A stretch of 64,000 bases of DNA from Allobosea sp. Tri-44 (GTDB lineage: Bacteria; Pseudomonadota; Alphaproteobacteria; Rhizobiales; Beijerinckiaceae): contig NZ_NBDP01000003.1 in the NCBI RefSeq assembly GCF_004123845.1, forward strand, positions 310,001 through 374,000. Direction: 5' to 3'. The notes under the pieces are model-generated. The model was not told the origin of the DNA. It worked only from the letters and a program-made list of their open reading frames with translations, and searched no databases. A program made the translations under genes and the position numbers. Of this stretch, positions 1-10,260 are shown in pieces (positions within the stretch are counted from its first letter, which is position 1; every line of letters starts with the position of its first letter).

Positions 1-131
1 TCGCGCTGCCGGGCGGGCTGCAGCAGCTTGCTGCCATGCTCCAGACAGGATCCTCGCAGGTGCCCGACCTTGGCGCCGACGTCGCCGAACCCGTCCCCGC
101 GCCGGCCGGAGAGGCGCGCAGCCATGTCTGA
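1..131 (+). CDS. ABC transporter permease, C-terminal tail (partial)
   Basis: An open frame enters from the left edge (codons in phase with base 3) and stops with TGA at 129-131. Only 42 residues are visible. They are rich in Ala, Pro and Gly and hold no complete domain. The stop overlaps the ATG of the following LivG-like ATPase by 8 bases, so the two are translationally coupled. In branched-chain amino acid or urea-type ABC operons the gene just before the LivG-like ATPase is normally the LivM-like permease, and this tail would fit the cytoplasmic C-terminus of one. That assignment rests on position only. Confidence 0.55.
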   Translation, partial: ALPGGLQQLAAMLQTGSSQVPDLGADVAEPVPAPAGEARSHV

Positions 132-885
132 GATCCTGCTCAAGGCGACGGCGCTGGAAAAGCGCTATGGCGGTCTGAAGGCTGTGTCGGGCGTCTCGAT
201 CGACGTCCATCGCGACGAGGTCCACGCCGTCATCGGCCCCAATGGCGCGGGCAAGTCGACGCTCATCAACCTGCTCTCCGGGGACGTCTCCGTCAGCGCC
301 GGTGCCGTGATGCTCGGCGAGCGCGACATCACCAATCTCGCGCCGGATCGGCGCGCCCGCGCTGGCCTCGGCCGCTCCTACCAGAAGACGACGATCTTCC
401 AGAATTCCACCGTGTTCGAGAATGTGCGCCTCGCTGCCCAGGCGCATGGCGGCCAGGCGCTGCGGCTATTCGGCAGCGTCGTCAGAGACAGCAACGTCAA
501 CGCTCGCGCCGATAGCGCGATCGCCGAGGTCGGCCTCGCGCGCCGCGCCAGCACTATCGCGAAGCTGATGAGCCATGGCGAGCAGCGGCAGCTCGAAATC
601 GCCATGGTGCTCGCGACGGAGCCGAAGCTCATCCTTCTCGACGAGCCGCTCGCGGGGATGGGCCAAGCCGAGGCCTCCAGCATGATCGCGCTGATCGGCC
701 GCCTGAAGTTCGGGCGCGCCATCCTGCTGGTGGAGCACGACATGGACGCCGTCTTCGCGCTGGCGGACCGGCTGACGGTCATGGCGGACGGCGCGGTGAT
801 CGCGGCCGGTTCGCCCGGGCATGTCCGCAACCATCCGGCCGTCCGTTCCGCCTATCTCGGCCACGATCATGGAGCGGCGGCATGA
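124..885 (+). CDS. LivG-like ABC transporter ATP-binding protein
   Basis: ATPase of a branched-chain amino acid/urea/amide-type ABC importer, acting on the cytoplasmic face of the inner membrane. The 253-residue product has a Walker A (GPNGAGKST), the LivG-type stretch GLGRSYQKTTIFQNSTVFEN, a signature segment around SHGEQRQLEIAMVLA and a Walker B (LILLDEPLAGM). The ATG at 124 is preferred over an upstream frame opening at 28 because the protein family starts here and because it overlaps the permease stop. The stop overlaps the next ATPase by ATGA. The substrate cannot be told, since the binding protein gene is outside the window. Confidence 0.9.
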   Translation: MSEILLKATALEKRYGGLKAVSGVSIDVHRDEVHAVIGPNGAGKSTLINLLSGDVSVSAGAVMLGERDITNLAPDRRARAGLGRSYQKTTIFQNSTVFENVRLAAQAHGGQALRLFGSVVRDSNVNARADSAIAEVGLARRASTIAKLMSHGEQRQLEIAMVLATEPKLILLDEPLAGMGQAEASSMIALIGRLKFGRAILLVEHDMDAVFALADRLTVMADGAVIAAGSPGHVRNHPAVRSAYLGHDHGAAA

Positions 886-1592
886 ACGCGCTGTTGTCCG
901 TTTCGGACCTGAGGAGCTTCTACGGTGCCAGCCAGGTCCTGCACGGGGTCGACCTCGTGGTCAGGCCCGGCGAGCAGATCGCCCTGATCGGGCGCAACGG
1001 CATGGGCAAGACGACCCTGCTGAAGTCGATCGTCGGGCTCCTGGCCGATCGGCGCGGGCAGATCAGCTTCGCGGGATCCGACACCTGCGGCGCGAGGCCG
1101 GAAGACATCGCCGGCAAGGGCATGGCCTATGTGCCGGAAGGGCGCGGCGTCTTCGGCTCGCTCTCGGTGGTCGAGAATCTGCTGATGGCGGCGCGCGCCG
1201 GCGTCTCCGGCTCCCGGCGCTGGACGATCGAGCGCGTCTTCGAGGCCTTCCCGCGCCTGCATCAACGGCGTGGCAATGGCGGGCACCAGCTCTCGGGCGG
1301 CGAGCAGCAGATGCTCTCGATCGGGCGCGCCCTGATGACCAATCCCGACCTCATCCTGCTCGACGAGGCGACAGAAGGGCTGGCCCCGCTGATCGCGCAG
1401 GAAATCTGGCGGACGCTCGGCGTGATCCGCTCGGAAGGCATCGCGACGATCGTGGTCGACAAGGACTTCCGCGCCCTCGCCAAGGTCGCCGACCGCATGG
1501 TGATCATGGCGAAGGGCGAAATCGCCTTCGACGGTAGCCCTGGCGACCTTCTGGCCGATCCTGCCATTCTGGAACGGAATCTGGGCATCTGA
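882..1592 (+). CDS. LivF-like ABC transporter ATP-binding protein
   Basis: Second ATPase of the same importer, 236 residues. Walker A is GRNGMGKTT, the signature is QLSGGEQQMLSIGRALM and Walker B is LILLDEATEGLAP, all typical of LivF. It starts within the stop of the LivG-like gene (ATGA at 882-885) and is the last gene of the operon. The pair of ATPases works as a heterodimer with two permeases. A related possibility is a urea-type UrtE subunit. Neighbouring genes in view do not decide between amino acids, amides or urea. Confidence 0.9.
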   Translation: MNALLSVSDLRSFYGASQVLHGVDLVVRPGEQIALIGRNGMGKTTLLKSIVGLLADRRGQISFAGSDTCGARPEDIAGKGMAYVPEGRGVFGSLSVVENLLMAARAGVSGSRRWTIERVFEAFPRLHQRRGNGGHQLSGGEQQMLSIGRALMTNPDLILLDEATEGLAPLIAQEIWRTLGVIRSEGIATIVVDKDFRALAKVADRMVIMAKGEIAFDGSPGDLLADPAILERNLGI

Positions 1593-2150
1593 CGGCGCAC
1601 GCGCCCGAGCCCCCAGGGCTGCCACCCGGCGATCGAAGAACGCACCCGAACCGTCATCGACTCGCTAATCACAGAGTCCGCTTACGGAAAGCAGTTCATT
1701 TTGAGTGAAGCGAAGGAATCCATGGCGTATCTCCCGCCAGCGATAGCTGGCGCGGCGGACACGATTTCTGGTGTCGCCCAGACACCCAACCAGAGGTCTC
1801 GGCAGTGCGCCGTTATGGCTTGTGAGATTCGGGTGCGCTGGTCGGACCTCAGCGACGTCATCCGCCTATTCGATCGGATCGGCATCCGGCAAAAGGCGGT
1901 TGTTTACCGAGACGAAGATGTAGCCGCGAGGCAGCCGGTGAGCCGCCTTGTTCGCTTCGGTGCTGAAGCACAATACAATACTCTGTATTGAATTGTGACG
2001 AGCGCAAACAAGCTGCCACGCGGCTGCGCTATTCCCTGTTTTTCTACGCTGGGATCCTACGCTCGGCGGTTCTCTCTTGATCCGAGATGGCGGTAAGGCT
2101 CAGCTTCATCCGCAGCGAAGCGGTGGTCGCAATGAGGAGACGCCGGACGG
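1593..2150. other. 558-bp intergenic region with two palindromes
   Basis: No convincing gene lies here. A 96-codon frame (1701-1991, TTG start, plus strand) has no ribosome-binding site and no recognisable domain. Two inverted repeats are visible. One is a perfect 7-bp stem with a GATA loop at 1735-1752. The other is a longer AT-rich palindrome at 1969-1997, listed separately. The region separates the end of the ABC operon from the end of the convergent radC, so one or both palindromes may help to terminate transcription. Confidence 0.6.
1969..1997. promoter_or_regulatory. AT-rich palindrome, operator- or terminator-like
   Basis: Two 13-base arms (1969-1981 and 1985-1997) around a TCT spacer pair at 12 of 13 positions. 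The arms are far more AT-rich than the surroundings. The symmetry resembles a dimeric repressor operator, but no gene starts close by on either strand, so it may equally be a hairpin between convergent genes. Confidence 0.4.
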
Positions 2151-2879
2151 TCAGATCAGGCCCAGCCCCTTGAAGCTGGCATGGCCGTCGCGGCCGACGA
2201 TGATGTGGTCGTGGATGGTGATGCCCAAAGGCTTGGCGATATCAACCAGTTCGCGCGTCATCCTCATGTCGGCGCCTGACGGCGTCGGGTCGCCCGAGGG
2301 ATGGTTGTGGACCAGGATCAGCGCGGTCGCGGAGAGCTCCAGCGCCCGGCGCATCACCTCGCGCGGATAGACCGGGGTGTGATCGACCGTGCCGGTCTGC
2401 TGCACCTCGTCGGCGATCAGCGCGTTCTTCTTGTCGAGGAAGAGGATGCGGAACTGCTCGCGTTCGGCGAAGGCCATGGCGAGGCGGCAATAGTCGATCA
2501 CAGACGACCAGGAGGAGAGCACCGGCTTCTTGGCGACCTGGCCCTTCATCGTGCGCTTCAGCGCCGCCTCGACGATCTTCAGATCGAGCGCGACGCTCTC
2601 GCCGATGCCCTTGACCTCGGTCAGGCGCGAGAGCGGCGCGCCGATCACCTCGGCGAAGGAGCCGAAATGCTGGATCAATTGCTTGGCGAGCGGCTTCACG
2701 TCGCGCTGCGGGATCGAGCGGAAGAGCAGGAGCTCGAGCAGTTCGTAATCGGGCAGGGCGGCATCGCCGCCGTCGAGGAAGCGCTGGCGCAAACGGTCGC
2801 GGTGACCAAGATGATGCGGCGGGGCGTCGTCAGGGGCAGCGGCAATCGGGGCTGACTTGCCGTTGCCGCTGGTCTTCAT
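2151..2879 (-). CDS. radC: RadC family JAB-domain protein
   Basis: A 242-residue RadC-type protein. The N-terminal half (about residues 25-110) carries the helix-hairpin-helix-like region with [16 protein letters not shown]. The C-terminal half is the JAB1/MPN metallopeptidase-like fold with the motif [14 protein letters not shown], the expected zinc-binding JAMM signature. The family was once called a DNA repair protein, but its biochemical role is not settled. The ATG overlaps the stop of map by 4 bases, so the two genes form an operon. Length is normal for the family. Confidence 0.92.
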   Translation of the reverse strand: MKTSGNGKSAPIAAAPDDAPPHHLGHRDRLRQRFLDGGDAALPDYELLELLLFRSIPQRDVKPLAKQLIQHFGSFAEVIGAPLSRLTEVKGIGESVALDLKIVEAALKRTMKGQVAKKPVLSSWSSVIDYCRLAMAFAEREQFRILFLDKKNALIADEVQQTGTVDHTPVYPREVMRRALELSATALILVHNHPSGDPTPSGADMRMTRELVDIAKPLGITIHDHIIVGRDGHASFKGLGLI

Positions 2880-3697
2880 GTGCGGGCGAGCGGATTGTCG
2901 AGGCCGGCTGGCGAGAGCGTGAAGATCTCGCAGCCCGTATCGGTCACGCCGACCGTATGCTCGAACTGGGCCGAGAGCGAGCGGTCGCGCGTCACCGCGG
3001 TCCAGCCATCGGAGAGCACCTTCACGCTCGCCTTGCCGAGATTGATCATCGGCTCGATGGTGAAGAGCATGCCGGGCTTGAGCTCGACGCCTTCGCCGGG
3101 GCTGCCATAGTGCAGGATGTTGGGTGCGTCGTGGAAGACTTGGCCGAGGCCATGGCCGCAGAAATCGCGCACGACCGAGCAGCGCTCGCCCTCGGCATAG
3201 CGCTGGATGGCAAAGCCGATATCGCCGGTCGTCGCGCCGGGGCGCACCGCGCGGATGCCGCGCAGCAGGCTCTCATAGGTGATCTCGACCAGACGCTCGG
3301 CCTTGCGGGGTATGTCGCCGACACCGAACATCCGGCTGGAATCGCCATGCCAGCCATCGACGATCAGCGTGTAGTCGATGTTGACGATGTCGCCCTCGCG
3401 CATCGGCTTGTCGTCGGGGATGCCATGGCAGACGACATGGTTGATCGAGGTGCAGATCGACTTGGTGTAGCCGCGATAGAACAACGTCGCCGGATAGGCG
3501 CTGTTGTCCATGGCGAACTGGAAGGCGAGGTCGTCGAGGCGCTGGGTGGTCACGCCGGGCCTGACCTCGCCGGCGAGCATGTCGAGGCCGCGCGCGGTGA
3601 GCTGGCCGGCCTTGCGCATCGCCGCGAAGGCCTCGGGCCCATGCAGCTTGATGGCGGGGTCGCGCCGCGCGCGCGAGATCGATTCGTTCAGGGTCAT
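2876..3697 (-). CDS. map: Type I methionine aminopeptidase
   Basis: Removes the initiator methionine from new proteins in the cytoplasm. The 273-residue product shows the full pita-bread fold signature with the five metal ligands D108, D119, H182, E215 and E246, and the substrate histidine in [11 protein letters not shown] (H91). Length is normal for bacterial type I enzymes. It is the first gene of a two-gene operon with radC, joined by an ATGA overlap. A ribosome-binding-like GGAG stretch lies a few bases before the ATG (reverse strand of about 3703-3710). Confidence 0.95.
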   Translation of the reverse strand: MTLNESISRARRDPAIKLHGPEAFAAMRKAGQLTARGLDMLAGEVRPGVTTQRLDDLAFQFAMDNSAYPATLFYRGYTKSICTSINHVVCHGIPDDKPMREGDIVNIDYTLIVDGWHGDSSRMFGVGDIPRKAERLVEITYESLLRGIRAVRPGATTGDIGFAIQRYAEGERCSVVRDFCGHGLGQVFHDAPNILHYGSPGEGVELKPGMLFTIEPMINLGKASVKVLSDGWTAVTRDRSLSAQFEHTVGVTDTGCEIFTLSPAGLDNPLART

Positions 3698-3996
3698 TCC
3701 GGAGGCCGCTCCTTGATCTTCTTATCTATTGGGTTTGGGTAGCGGTGCAAGGCAGATGCGCGGGCAGGGTGGGCAGCGTCGCCTGCGTGGGATCTGGGCG
3801 GTCGCGCGGGAGATCGTCGCAATTTGTCCAAGGCAGGAGCGGCGGGCAACAACAATGCTGTGTCAAAACGTATTTCTCGATATGTGAAGTATAAACTCGA
3901 TGTGTTTATCTGTAATAATTCAAAAGTGTAATGTATTGACCTGAATAATCCTGGTTGCTAGGCCGCGATCGTCGTTTTTACCGAAAGTCGTGTGCC

Positions 3997-6099
3997 GTGA
4001 ATATTCGCTTTGCCCTGCTGGGCTCGTCCGCGCTTCTGTTTGCTCCCGTCGCCGCCCTGGCGCAGGGAGCCGATGGTCGGCAGATCCAGCTCGATACGAT
4101 CGTCGTCGAAGGGCAGGGCAGCGGTGAGAAGGGTGTCTTCACCGCCAACGGCTATGTCGCCACCTCCGGCCGCAGCGCCAGCAAGACCGATACGCCGCTG
4201 CTCGAGACGCCGATGTCGATCTCGACGGTGACGCAGACGCAGCTCGAGCAGCGCAAGCCGCAGAACCTCTTGGAAGCGCTGGCCTATACGCCGGGCGCGC
4301 GCATCGGTACCTATGGTTTCGATCCGCGCTACGACGCCTTCACCATCCGCGGCATCGACGTCACCCACAACGCCGTCTTCCGCGATGGCCTGCGCCAGAT
4401 AGGCAGCCCGAACGGGCTGATGCGGCTCGAGCCCTATGGGCTGGAAGCGATCAGCGTGCTGCGTGGCCCGGCCTCGGCGATCTATGGCGCCAGCACCAGC
4501 GCCGGCATCGTCGACCTGATCTCGAAGCGGCCGACTGAGACGCCGTTCCGCGAGATCGAGATCCAGGGCGGCTCCTTCGGCCGCAAGCAGTTCAATTTCG
4601 ATGTCTCCGGCCCGGCAAACGCGGAGGGGACGCTGCTCTACCGGCTGACCGGCGTCATCCGCGACGCCAAGAGCGACATCAGCGCGATCAAGGACGACCG
4701 CATCTTCATCGCGCCGGCGCTGACCTGGAAGCCGAACGAGGCGACCAAGCTCACCGTGCTCGGCGAATACATGGATTCGACCACGGGCGGCACGGCGGCC
4801 TATCTCAACCAGTACGGCCCTTATGTCGATCGCCAGGGCAATGTGCTGTCCAAGACTTTGGGCGCGACCAAGGTCTATGTCGGCGACAAGCGCTACAATG
4901 ATTTCCGCCAGCAGCAGGCCCGCATCGGCTACGAGTTCGAGCACAAGTTCGACGAGGTCTTCACGCTGCGCCAGCGGGCGCGCTACCAGCAGCTCGGCAA
5001 CAACCAGCAATATGTCTATTTCGACCCCGGCCTGACCCGCGAGAACACCGCAGGTTTCTCGGTCGACACCTCGCTGGAGGCGAAGGTCCGGACCGGGGCG
5101 GTGGAGCACACCCTGCTTGCCGGCGTCGATGTCAGCCGGCTGCACTACAAGAGCAAGGAAGCCTTTGGCGGCGTGCCGCTCGGCTACAACCCGGCCTTCC
5201 TGTGGCGGACCGAGCAGACGCTGACCACGACCGGCGTCTATCTGCAGGACCAGGTGAAATGGGGCGGCTGGCGCCTCTCGGCCGGCGTTCGCAATGATTG
5301 GGTCGACAGCAAGTTCGAGGCGGGCGCCGCCGGCGCGGTCCCGACCGAGAGCAAGCGCGCCGACGGCAAGTTCACAGGCCGGGCCGCGCTGTCTTACGTC
5401 ACCGAGTTCGGCCTCGCCCCCTATGTCAGCTACGGCACCTCCTTCGTGCCCAATCCCGGCACCGTGCTGAACGGTGGCGTCGCCCAGCCGACGAGCGGCA
5501 AGCAGGCCGAGCTCGGCGTGAAATACGACCTGCCGGGCTACAACGCTTCGCTGCGCGCCGCCTTATTCAACATCCGCCAGGACAATGGCGTGGTCTACGA
5601 GGTCGTCGACGGCCTCAACCGCCAGGTCCAGCTCGACCTGCGCTCGAGCGGCTTTGAAATCGAGGGCGTCGCGTCGCTGGCCAACGGCCTCAGCCTTCAG
5701 GCCTCCTATTCCTACAATGACGCCCGCATCAAGAAGCTGACCGCGGAGACCGTCGGCAACCCGCTGTCCAGCATTCCCTATCACATGGCCTCGCTCTGGC
5801 TCGACTATACCGTCCAGAATGGGCCGGTGCGTGGGCTCGGGATCGGCGGCGGCGTGCGTTATGTCGGCTCCAGCCTCGGCGACAATCTCGGCCGGCCGGT
5901 GATCGACAACAAGGCGCGCACCTTCGTCGACGGCTCGATCCGCTATGACCTCGAAAATCTCAGCCCGCAGCTCAAGGGCATGCGCGTGCAGGTCAACGCC
6001 ACCAACCTTCTGAATGAGGTCCAGCAGACCTGCACCGCCGGCTATTGCTATTTCGACGAGGGACGCAAGGTCATCGCCAGCCTGCGCTATCGCTGGTGA
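3997..6099 (+). CDS. TonB-dependent siderophore receptor
   Basis: Outer-membrane receptor for a ferric siderophore. The product of about 700 residues begins with a signal peptide ([20 protein letters not shown], cleavage after ALAQG). A plug domain follows ([20 protein letters not shown], then [11 protein letters not shown] and [20 protein letters not shown]), then a 22-strand-type barrel ending in an aromatic residue (LRYRW), as needed for outer-membrane insertion. GTG at 3997 places the signal peptide at the N-terminus. A TTG at 3955 would add 14 residues. The 120 bases upstream are unusually AT-rich and probably hold an iron-responsive promoter, but I cannot name the regulator. It heads an operon with the MFS and FhuF-like genes. 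Confidence 0.93.
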   Translation: MNIRFALLGSSALLFAPVAALAQGADGRQIQLDTIVVEGQGSGEKGVFTANGYVATSGRSASKTDTPLLETPMSISTVTQTQLEQRKPQNLLEALAYTPGARIGTYGFDPRYDAFTIRGIDVTHNAVFRDGLRQIGSPNGLMRLEPYGLEAISVLRGPASAIYGASTSAGIVDLISKRPTETPFREIEIQGGSFGRKQFNFDVSGPANAEGTLLYRLTGVIRDAKSDISAIKDDRIFIAPALTWKPNEATKLTVLGEYMDSTTGGTAAYLNQYGPYVDRQGNVLSKTLGATKVYVGDKRYNDFRQQQARIGYEFEHKFDEVFTLRQRARYQQLGNNQQYVYFDPGLTRENTAGFSVDTSLEAKVRTGAVEHTLLAGVDVSRLHYKSKEAFGGVPLGYNPAFLWRTEQTLTTTGVYLQDQVKWGGWRLSAGVRNDWVDSKFEAGAAGAVPTESKRADGKFTGRAALSYVTEFGLAPYVSYGTSFVPNPGTVLNGGVAQPTSGKQAELGVKYDLPGYNASLRAALFNIRQDNGVVYEVVDGLNRQVQLDLRSSGFEIEGVASLANGLSLQASYSYNDARIKKLTAETVGNPLSSIPYHMASLWLDYTVQNGPVRGLGIGGGVRYVGSSLGDNLGRPVIDNKARTFVDGSIRYDLENLSPQLKGMRVQVNATNLLNEVQQTCTAGYCYFDEGRKVIASLRYRW

Positions 6100-6107
6100 G
6101 GGCGCTC

Positions 6108-7334
6108 ATGCTGTCGCCGGCGGCGATCGTCATTGCCATCGGGGGCCTTTATGTCGGCCAGAGCATCATCGGCGGGCTGACTTTCATTGCCCTGCCGAGC
6201 GTGCTGCGCGAGCGCGGCCTGCCGCTCGACCAGATCGGCCTGACCTATCTCGCCGTGCTGCCCTGGGCGCTGAAGTTTTTGTGGGCGCCGGCGATCGAGC
6301 GCTACCGTTTGCCCGATACCGGCCCGGCGCGCTCGCGGACGATCGTGCTGGCGACGACGCTGATCTCCGCTGCGGGATTGATCGCCGTCGGCCTGATCGG
6401 CCCGGTCGCTTTCATTCCGCTGATCGCCGTCTTCGTGCTGATCGCCTTCTCCGCCTCTACCGGCGACATCGCCTGCGACGGGCATGCGGTCGAGACACTG
6501 TCGCAGGCGCATCATGGCTGGGGCAACGCTGCCCAGGTCGGCGGCGCCTATCTCGGCTCGGCGCTCGGCTCCGGTCTGTTCCTCGTGCTGGTGGCACGGC
6601 TCGACTGGCAATTCGCCACCTTCGCCATGGCCGGGCTGCTCCTGTTGCTGGCGCTGCCCTTCCTGCTCTCGCCGGCTCCTGTCGCTCCGACACGGCGCAC
6701 GCACCAGCCCTCGCTGAAGGAGGCGCTGAGGCGGCCGGAGATGCGCTCCGGTCTCCTCCTCGCCGCCATTTACGTTCTCGCGCAGAAATGGGGCGTGGCG
6801 ATGCTCGGGCCCTATCTGGTCGACAGCGGGCTCGATCTGGCCTCGCTCGGCCTCGTCAACGGCGTCGGCGGCCTCGCGGTCGGTTTCGCTTGCGCGCTGC
6901 TCGGCGGGGCGCTGGTGCGGCTGCTCGGTGCACGCAGCGTGCTCGCTTTGGCGCTCGTGCTGCAAGCAGCTTCGCTCGCGGGCCTCGCCTTCGCCGCCTG
7001 GCGCGGGCTGCCGCAGCCGGTCGTGCTTGCTCTGGCGCTGGCGAGCTCCTCCGGCATCATGGCGCTCGGCTTCGTCGCGCTCTATGCGCGCTTCATGGCG
7101 CTGTCCGATCCGCGCCAGGCCGGCGTCGACTTCACCTTGCTGCAGTGCATGGACGGGTTGGTCAGCATGGCCGGCGGGATCGGCGCCGGCTGGATTGCCC
7201 AGCATTTCGGCTATGGCGTCTGCTTCGCGCTCGCCGCCGGAGCCGCTCTGGTTGCGGCGCCATTGGTCGCGTTTCTGAATGAGCCGGCGGTCTCGGCGCC
7301 ACCAGCGGCCCAGGAGCAGGCGGCGCTCGGATGA
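6108..7334 (+). CDS. MFS transporter, RhtX/FptX-like siderophore importer
   Basis: A 408-residue hydrophobic protein with about 12 membrane segments. The N-terminus ([20 protein letters not shown], then [11 protein letters not shown]) matches the RhtX/FptX type of major facilitator that carries ferric siderophores through the inner membrane, replacing the usual ABC importer. This fits its place between a TonB siderophore receptor and a ferric reductase. ATG 6108 has a GAGGG five bases upstream. A GTG at 6096, overlapping the receptor stop, is a possible alternative. The stop overlaps the next gene by ATGA. Confidence 0.85.
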   Translation: MLSPAAIVIAIGGLYVGQSIIGGLTFIALPSVLRERGLPLDQIGLTYLAVLPWALKFLWAPAIERYRLPDTGPARSRTIVLATTLISAAGLIAVGLIGPVAFIPLIAVFVLIAFSASTGDIACDGHAVETLSQAHHGWGNAAQVGGAYLGSALGSGLFLVLVARLDWQFATFAMAGLLLLLALPFLLSPAPVAPTRRTHQPSLKEALRRPEMRSGLLLAAIYVLAQKWGVAMLGPYLVDSGLDLASLGLVNGVGGLAVGFACALLGGALVRLLGARSVLALALVLQAASLAGLAFAAWRGLPQPVVLALALASSSGIMALGFVALYARFMALSDPRQAGVDFTLLQCMDGLVSMAGGIGAGWIAQHFGYGVCFALAAGAALVAAPLVAFLNEPAVSAPPAAQEQAALG

Positions 7335-8077
7335 GCCAGGCAGCGCCACTGCCGTCCTTCGCCGCCCGCTTTCCGGAGGCGCTGGCCTGGTACACGGACA
7401 AGCTCGTACTGTCCGGTGAGGGCCGTGAGGTCGTCTCGGGACCTGACCTGCTTACGGGCGCCGCTGATCGGTTGATGGCGCGTTTCGCCGTGCTCTATCC
7501 GAACAGCGACCGGCGCGCGCTGGTCTCGATGTGGACGCAATGGCATTTCGGCGCTCTGATCATTCCAGCGACGGTGGCGATCCTGCTATGCGACCGCGAT
7601 CTGCCGCTGGAGCTCGACCGGATCGCGGTCGTGCCGCAGGAAGCCGGGCTGACCAGCGCCATCGTCATTTCCGACGAAGGCGGGTCGCGAGTTGATGGCA
7701 GCGACCCCTTCGCGCGCCTGTTCGACGGCCATGTCGCGCCGCTGATCAGCCATTTGGCGGGGCAGTTCCGGGTGTCACCACGGCTGCTCTGGGCCAATGC
7801 GGCAGCGATCTTCGAGTGGTCGCTGCAGCAGCTTCCAGCCGAGCTCGCCGATACGCAGACGCTGGCGGCGGCGCGCCTGCGACTGGAGCGGCCGCTGGAG
7901 CCGGTCGGGCGCCGCAATCCCATGTTCGAGGCGGTGCGTTATCCCGTCGAGCAGGGGGCGCCGGTCAGGCGTCGCAAGCTCTGCTGCCTGCGCTATCTGC
8001 TGGCCGGGGTCGAAGATTGCGGCAGCCTTTGCCCGTTGCATGCGGGCTGCGCTCCGGCGGCGACCGATGCGGCCTGA
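7331..8077 (+). CDS. FhuF-like siderophore-iron reductase
   Basis: A 248-residue protein whose C-terminus carries the cysteine cluster of FhuF-type ferric reductases: C218, C219, C230 and C234 ([17 protein letters not shown]), which would bind a [2Fe-2S] cluster. The spacing seen is C-C-x10-C-x3-C. These enzymes release iron from siderophores in the cytoplasm. It is the last gene of the receptor-importer-reductase operon, with an ATGA overlap to the importer. Only the C-terminal motif was recognised. The first 200 residues fit the family in length. No siderophore synthesis gene lies nearby, so a foreign siderophore may be the substrate. Confidence 0.82.
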   Translation: MSQAAPLPSFAARFPEALAWYTDKLVLSGEGREVVSGPDLLTGAADRLMARFAVLYPNSDRRALVSMWTQWHFGALIIPATVAILLCDRDLPLELDRIAVVPQEAGLTSAIVISDEGGSRVDGSDPFARLFDGHVAPLISHLAGQFRVSPRLLWANAAAIFEWSLQQLPAELADTQTLAAARLRLERPLEPVGRRNPMFEAVRYPVEQGAPVRRRKLCCLRYLLAGVEDCGSLCPLHAGCAPAATDAA

Positions 8078-8150
8078 CATAGGCCTCTTGCCGCGCCGGC
8101 GTCGATCAAGCCGCTGGCGCAGGCTGCGCCAGGGGTGTATCAGCCCGCCG

Positions 8151-9002
8151 ATGGCATTCAACGAGATCAGACCGGCCGAGGACCAGCCCTTCGGCACCTT
8201 CGCGCCGCGGGGCAGCATCGCCCGCATCATCGCCTGGACGCGCTGCGCCTCCGGCTCCTTCCTCGGCCGCAAGTTCGCCTTCGCGCTGCGTCGTCTCGGG
8301 CTCAACCGGCTCAAAGGCCAGCCCGTCGACATCGAGGCGCTCGGCGCGCAGATGCGGCTCTATCCGGAGGGCAATGTCTGCGAGAAGCGGGTGCTGTTCA
8401 CACCGCAGTACTTCGACGCGCGGGAGCGTGAGCTCCTGGCCTCACGCATACGCGACGGCTTCTGCTTCATCGATATCGGGGCGAATATCGGCGCCTATTC
8501 GCTTTTCGTCGCGGCCCGCGCCGGCCGGGGCGCGCGCATCCTGGCGGTTGAGCCGCAGCCCGACATCTTCGCGCGGCTGACCTACAACATCGCCCAGAAC
8601 CCGTTCGGCACGGTCAAGGCTGTCGCCTGTGCGCTCGCCGACAAGCCGGGCGAGCTGACGCTGTTCCTCGATCCTGCGAACAAGGGCGAATCGAGCGTGC
8701 GCATCCTGCGTTCCAGCAATGCGAACTCGGTACGCGTGCCGGCGACGACGTTGTTCGCGCTGATGCAGGGCGAGGGCTATGAGCGGCTCGATGCGGTCAA
8801 GCTCGATGTCGAGGGCGCCGAGGACCTGATCCTCGAACCCTTCCTGCGCGATGCTCCGGAGGCGCTCTGGCCGGGCTTCATCATCGTCGAGGATTCGCGC
8901 GGGCGCTGGCAGAGCGACCTGCCGGCTCTACTGGAGAGCAAGGGCTACAAGCTCATCGCCCAGACCCGGCTGAACCTCGTCTACGAGCGCACGCGCTCGT
9001 GA
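8151..9002 (+). CDS. FkbM family methyltransferase
   Basis: A 283-residue SAM-dependent methyltransferase. Motif I is FIDIGANIGAYSLFVA, followed by the acidic loop AVEPQPDIFARLTYN, and the FkbM-typical LDAVKLDVEGAEDLILEPF lies further on. The protein has no signal peptide or membrane segment. ATG 8151 is chosen because the conserved region begins soon after it. The open frame extends further upstream but only inside the preceding fhuF-like gene. FkbM proteins methylate sugars or small molecules, and the substrate here cannot be told. Confidence 0.85.
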   Translation: MAFNEIRPAEDQPFGTFAPRGSIARIIAWTRCASGSFLGRKFAFALRRLGLNRLKGQPVDIEALGAQMRLYPEGNVCEKRVLFTPQYFDARERELLASRIRDGFCFIDIGANIGAYSLFVAARAGRGARILAVEPQPDIFARLTYNIAQNPFGTVKAVACALADKPGELTLFLDPANKGESSVRILRSSNANSVRVPATTLFALMQGEGYERLDAVKLDVEGAEDLILEPFLRDAPEALWPGFIIVEDSRGRWQSDLPALLESKGYKLIAQTRLNLVYERTRS

Positions 9003-9129
9003 TACGCCGCGCCAGGCGCGCATAGCGGCCCCGACCGGCGCGCCGCTTGAGCAATCGCGCGCAAGCGGCTTAGCTCGCTCGCGGATCGGGGAGGCGGCCC
9101 CTGCGTTCTGAACAGCACAGGATAAGCCC

Positions 9130-9894
9130 ATGACGGCATCGACTTCTCCCGCCTTTCCGCCCGTCATCACCGCAGCAATCCTGGTGATCGGCGATGAGAT
9201 CCTGTCCGGGCGGACCAAGGACAAGAACATCGGCTATATCGCCGAATACCTGACCAATATCGGCGTCGAGCTGCGCGAGGTCCGGGTCGTGCCCGACCTG
9301 ACCGACGAGATCGTCTCGGCGCTGAACGCGCTGCGCTCGCGCTACACCTATGTCTTCACCACCGGCGGCATCGGACCGACCCATGACGACATCACGGCCG
9401 ACGCGGTCGCCACAGCCTTCGGCGTGCCGATCGACCATGACCAGCGTGCGGTCGACATGCTGCTGGAGCGGTTCCCGGCGGACCAACTCAACGAGGCCAG
9501 GATGCGGATGGCGCGGATTCCGGCCGGGGCGGACCTGATCGCCAATTCGGTGTCGAAGGCGCCCGGTTTCAGGATCGGCAACGTCCATGTCATGGCCGGC
9601 GTCCCGGCGATCATGCAGGCCATGCTCGACGTCGTCGCGCCGACGTTGAAGACCGGCGCCAAGATCCTGTCGGAGACGGTGAGGGCCGGCCTGAAGGAAG
9701 GCGATATCGGCACGCCGCTCGCCGAGATCGCCAAGGCCCATCCCGACTGCTCGATCGGCTCCTATCCGTTCTGGTCCGAGACCGGGCCGGACACCAACAT
9801 CGTCATCCGCTCGCGCGACCCGGAGAAGCTGATGCTGGCGACGTCGGCCGTGCAGGCGATGGTCGAAACTGAGCGGAAGCGCCTTAGCGCATAG
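9130..9894 (+). CDS. Molybdopterin-binding (CinA N-terminal/MoaB-like) protein
   Basis: A 254-residue protein of the MoaB/Mog fold. It opens with AAILVIGDEILSGRTKDKN and has the phosphate-binding FTTGGIGPTHDDITADAV, the hallmark of the CinA N-terminal domain. The nicotinamide-nucleotide amidase half of full CinA is missing, so this is the short, single-domain form that is common in alphaproteobacteria. Such proteins are often named competence/damage-inducible protein A, but the short form has no settled function. It stands alone. The AT-rich gap downstream separates it from the chemoreceptor gene. Confidence 0.88.
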   Translation: MTASTSPAFPPVITAAILVIGDEILSGRTKDKNIGYIAEYLTNIGVELREVRVVPDLTDEIVSALNALRSRYTYVFTTGGIGPTHDDITADAVATAFGVPIDHDQRAVDMLLERFPADQLNEARMRMARIPAGADLIANSVSKAPGFRIGNVHVMAGVPAIMQAMLDVVAPTLKTGAKILSETVRAGLKEGDIGTPLAEIAKAHPDCSIGSYPFWSETGPDTNIVIRSRDPEKLMLATSAVQAMVETERKRLSA

Positions 9895-10260
9895 GATGCA
9901 TATTATAATATTTGCAATCTTAGATTGTAATTTTCAGCTTTCTAACGCCGTTCAAAGTTTAATTGGGCGATAATTTAGAATAATTCGTAAGTATCTCTAG
10001 GGCATGATTCAAGGGATTTCTATTTGATGTGACGAGTTTTCATAAACTTAGTCTGCTAATGATGGCGGATACATTTAAATTTATTGAATGTATTCAATTT
10101 ATGGGGCAAGATTGATTTATGGCAGTTTTTTGAATTGCCCTAACGTCATCTTGATTTTTAACTTGAAGGCCGCCTTCGCTTAGCGAGTCATAAACCATTC
10201 TCAGCCATTCTGATCTTGCGGATCATGAGTCCGTGTGGGGCTGAATGCGGGGGGACGGGC
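9895..10260. other. AT-rich 366-bp intergenic region
   Basis: Base composition falls sharply between two GC-rich genes, with runs such as TTATAATATTTGCAATCTTA near 9902. No frame of useful length is present on either strand. It probably contains the promoter of the chemoreceptor gene. I see no clear operator, RNA gene or repeat. Confidence 0.6.

Noticed and set aside
1701..1991. 96-codon plus-strand frame after the ABC operon
   Set aside because: It starts with TTG without a ribosome site, has no domain and covers palindromic DNA.
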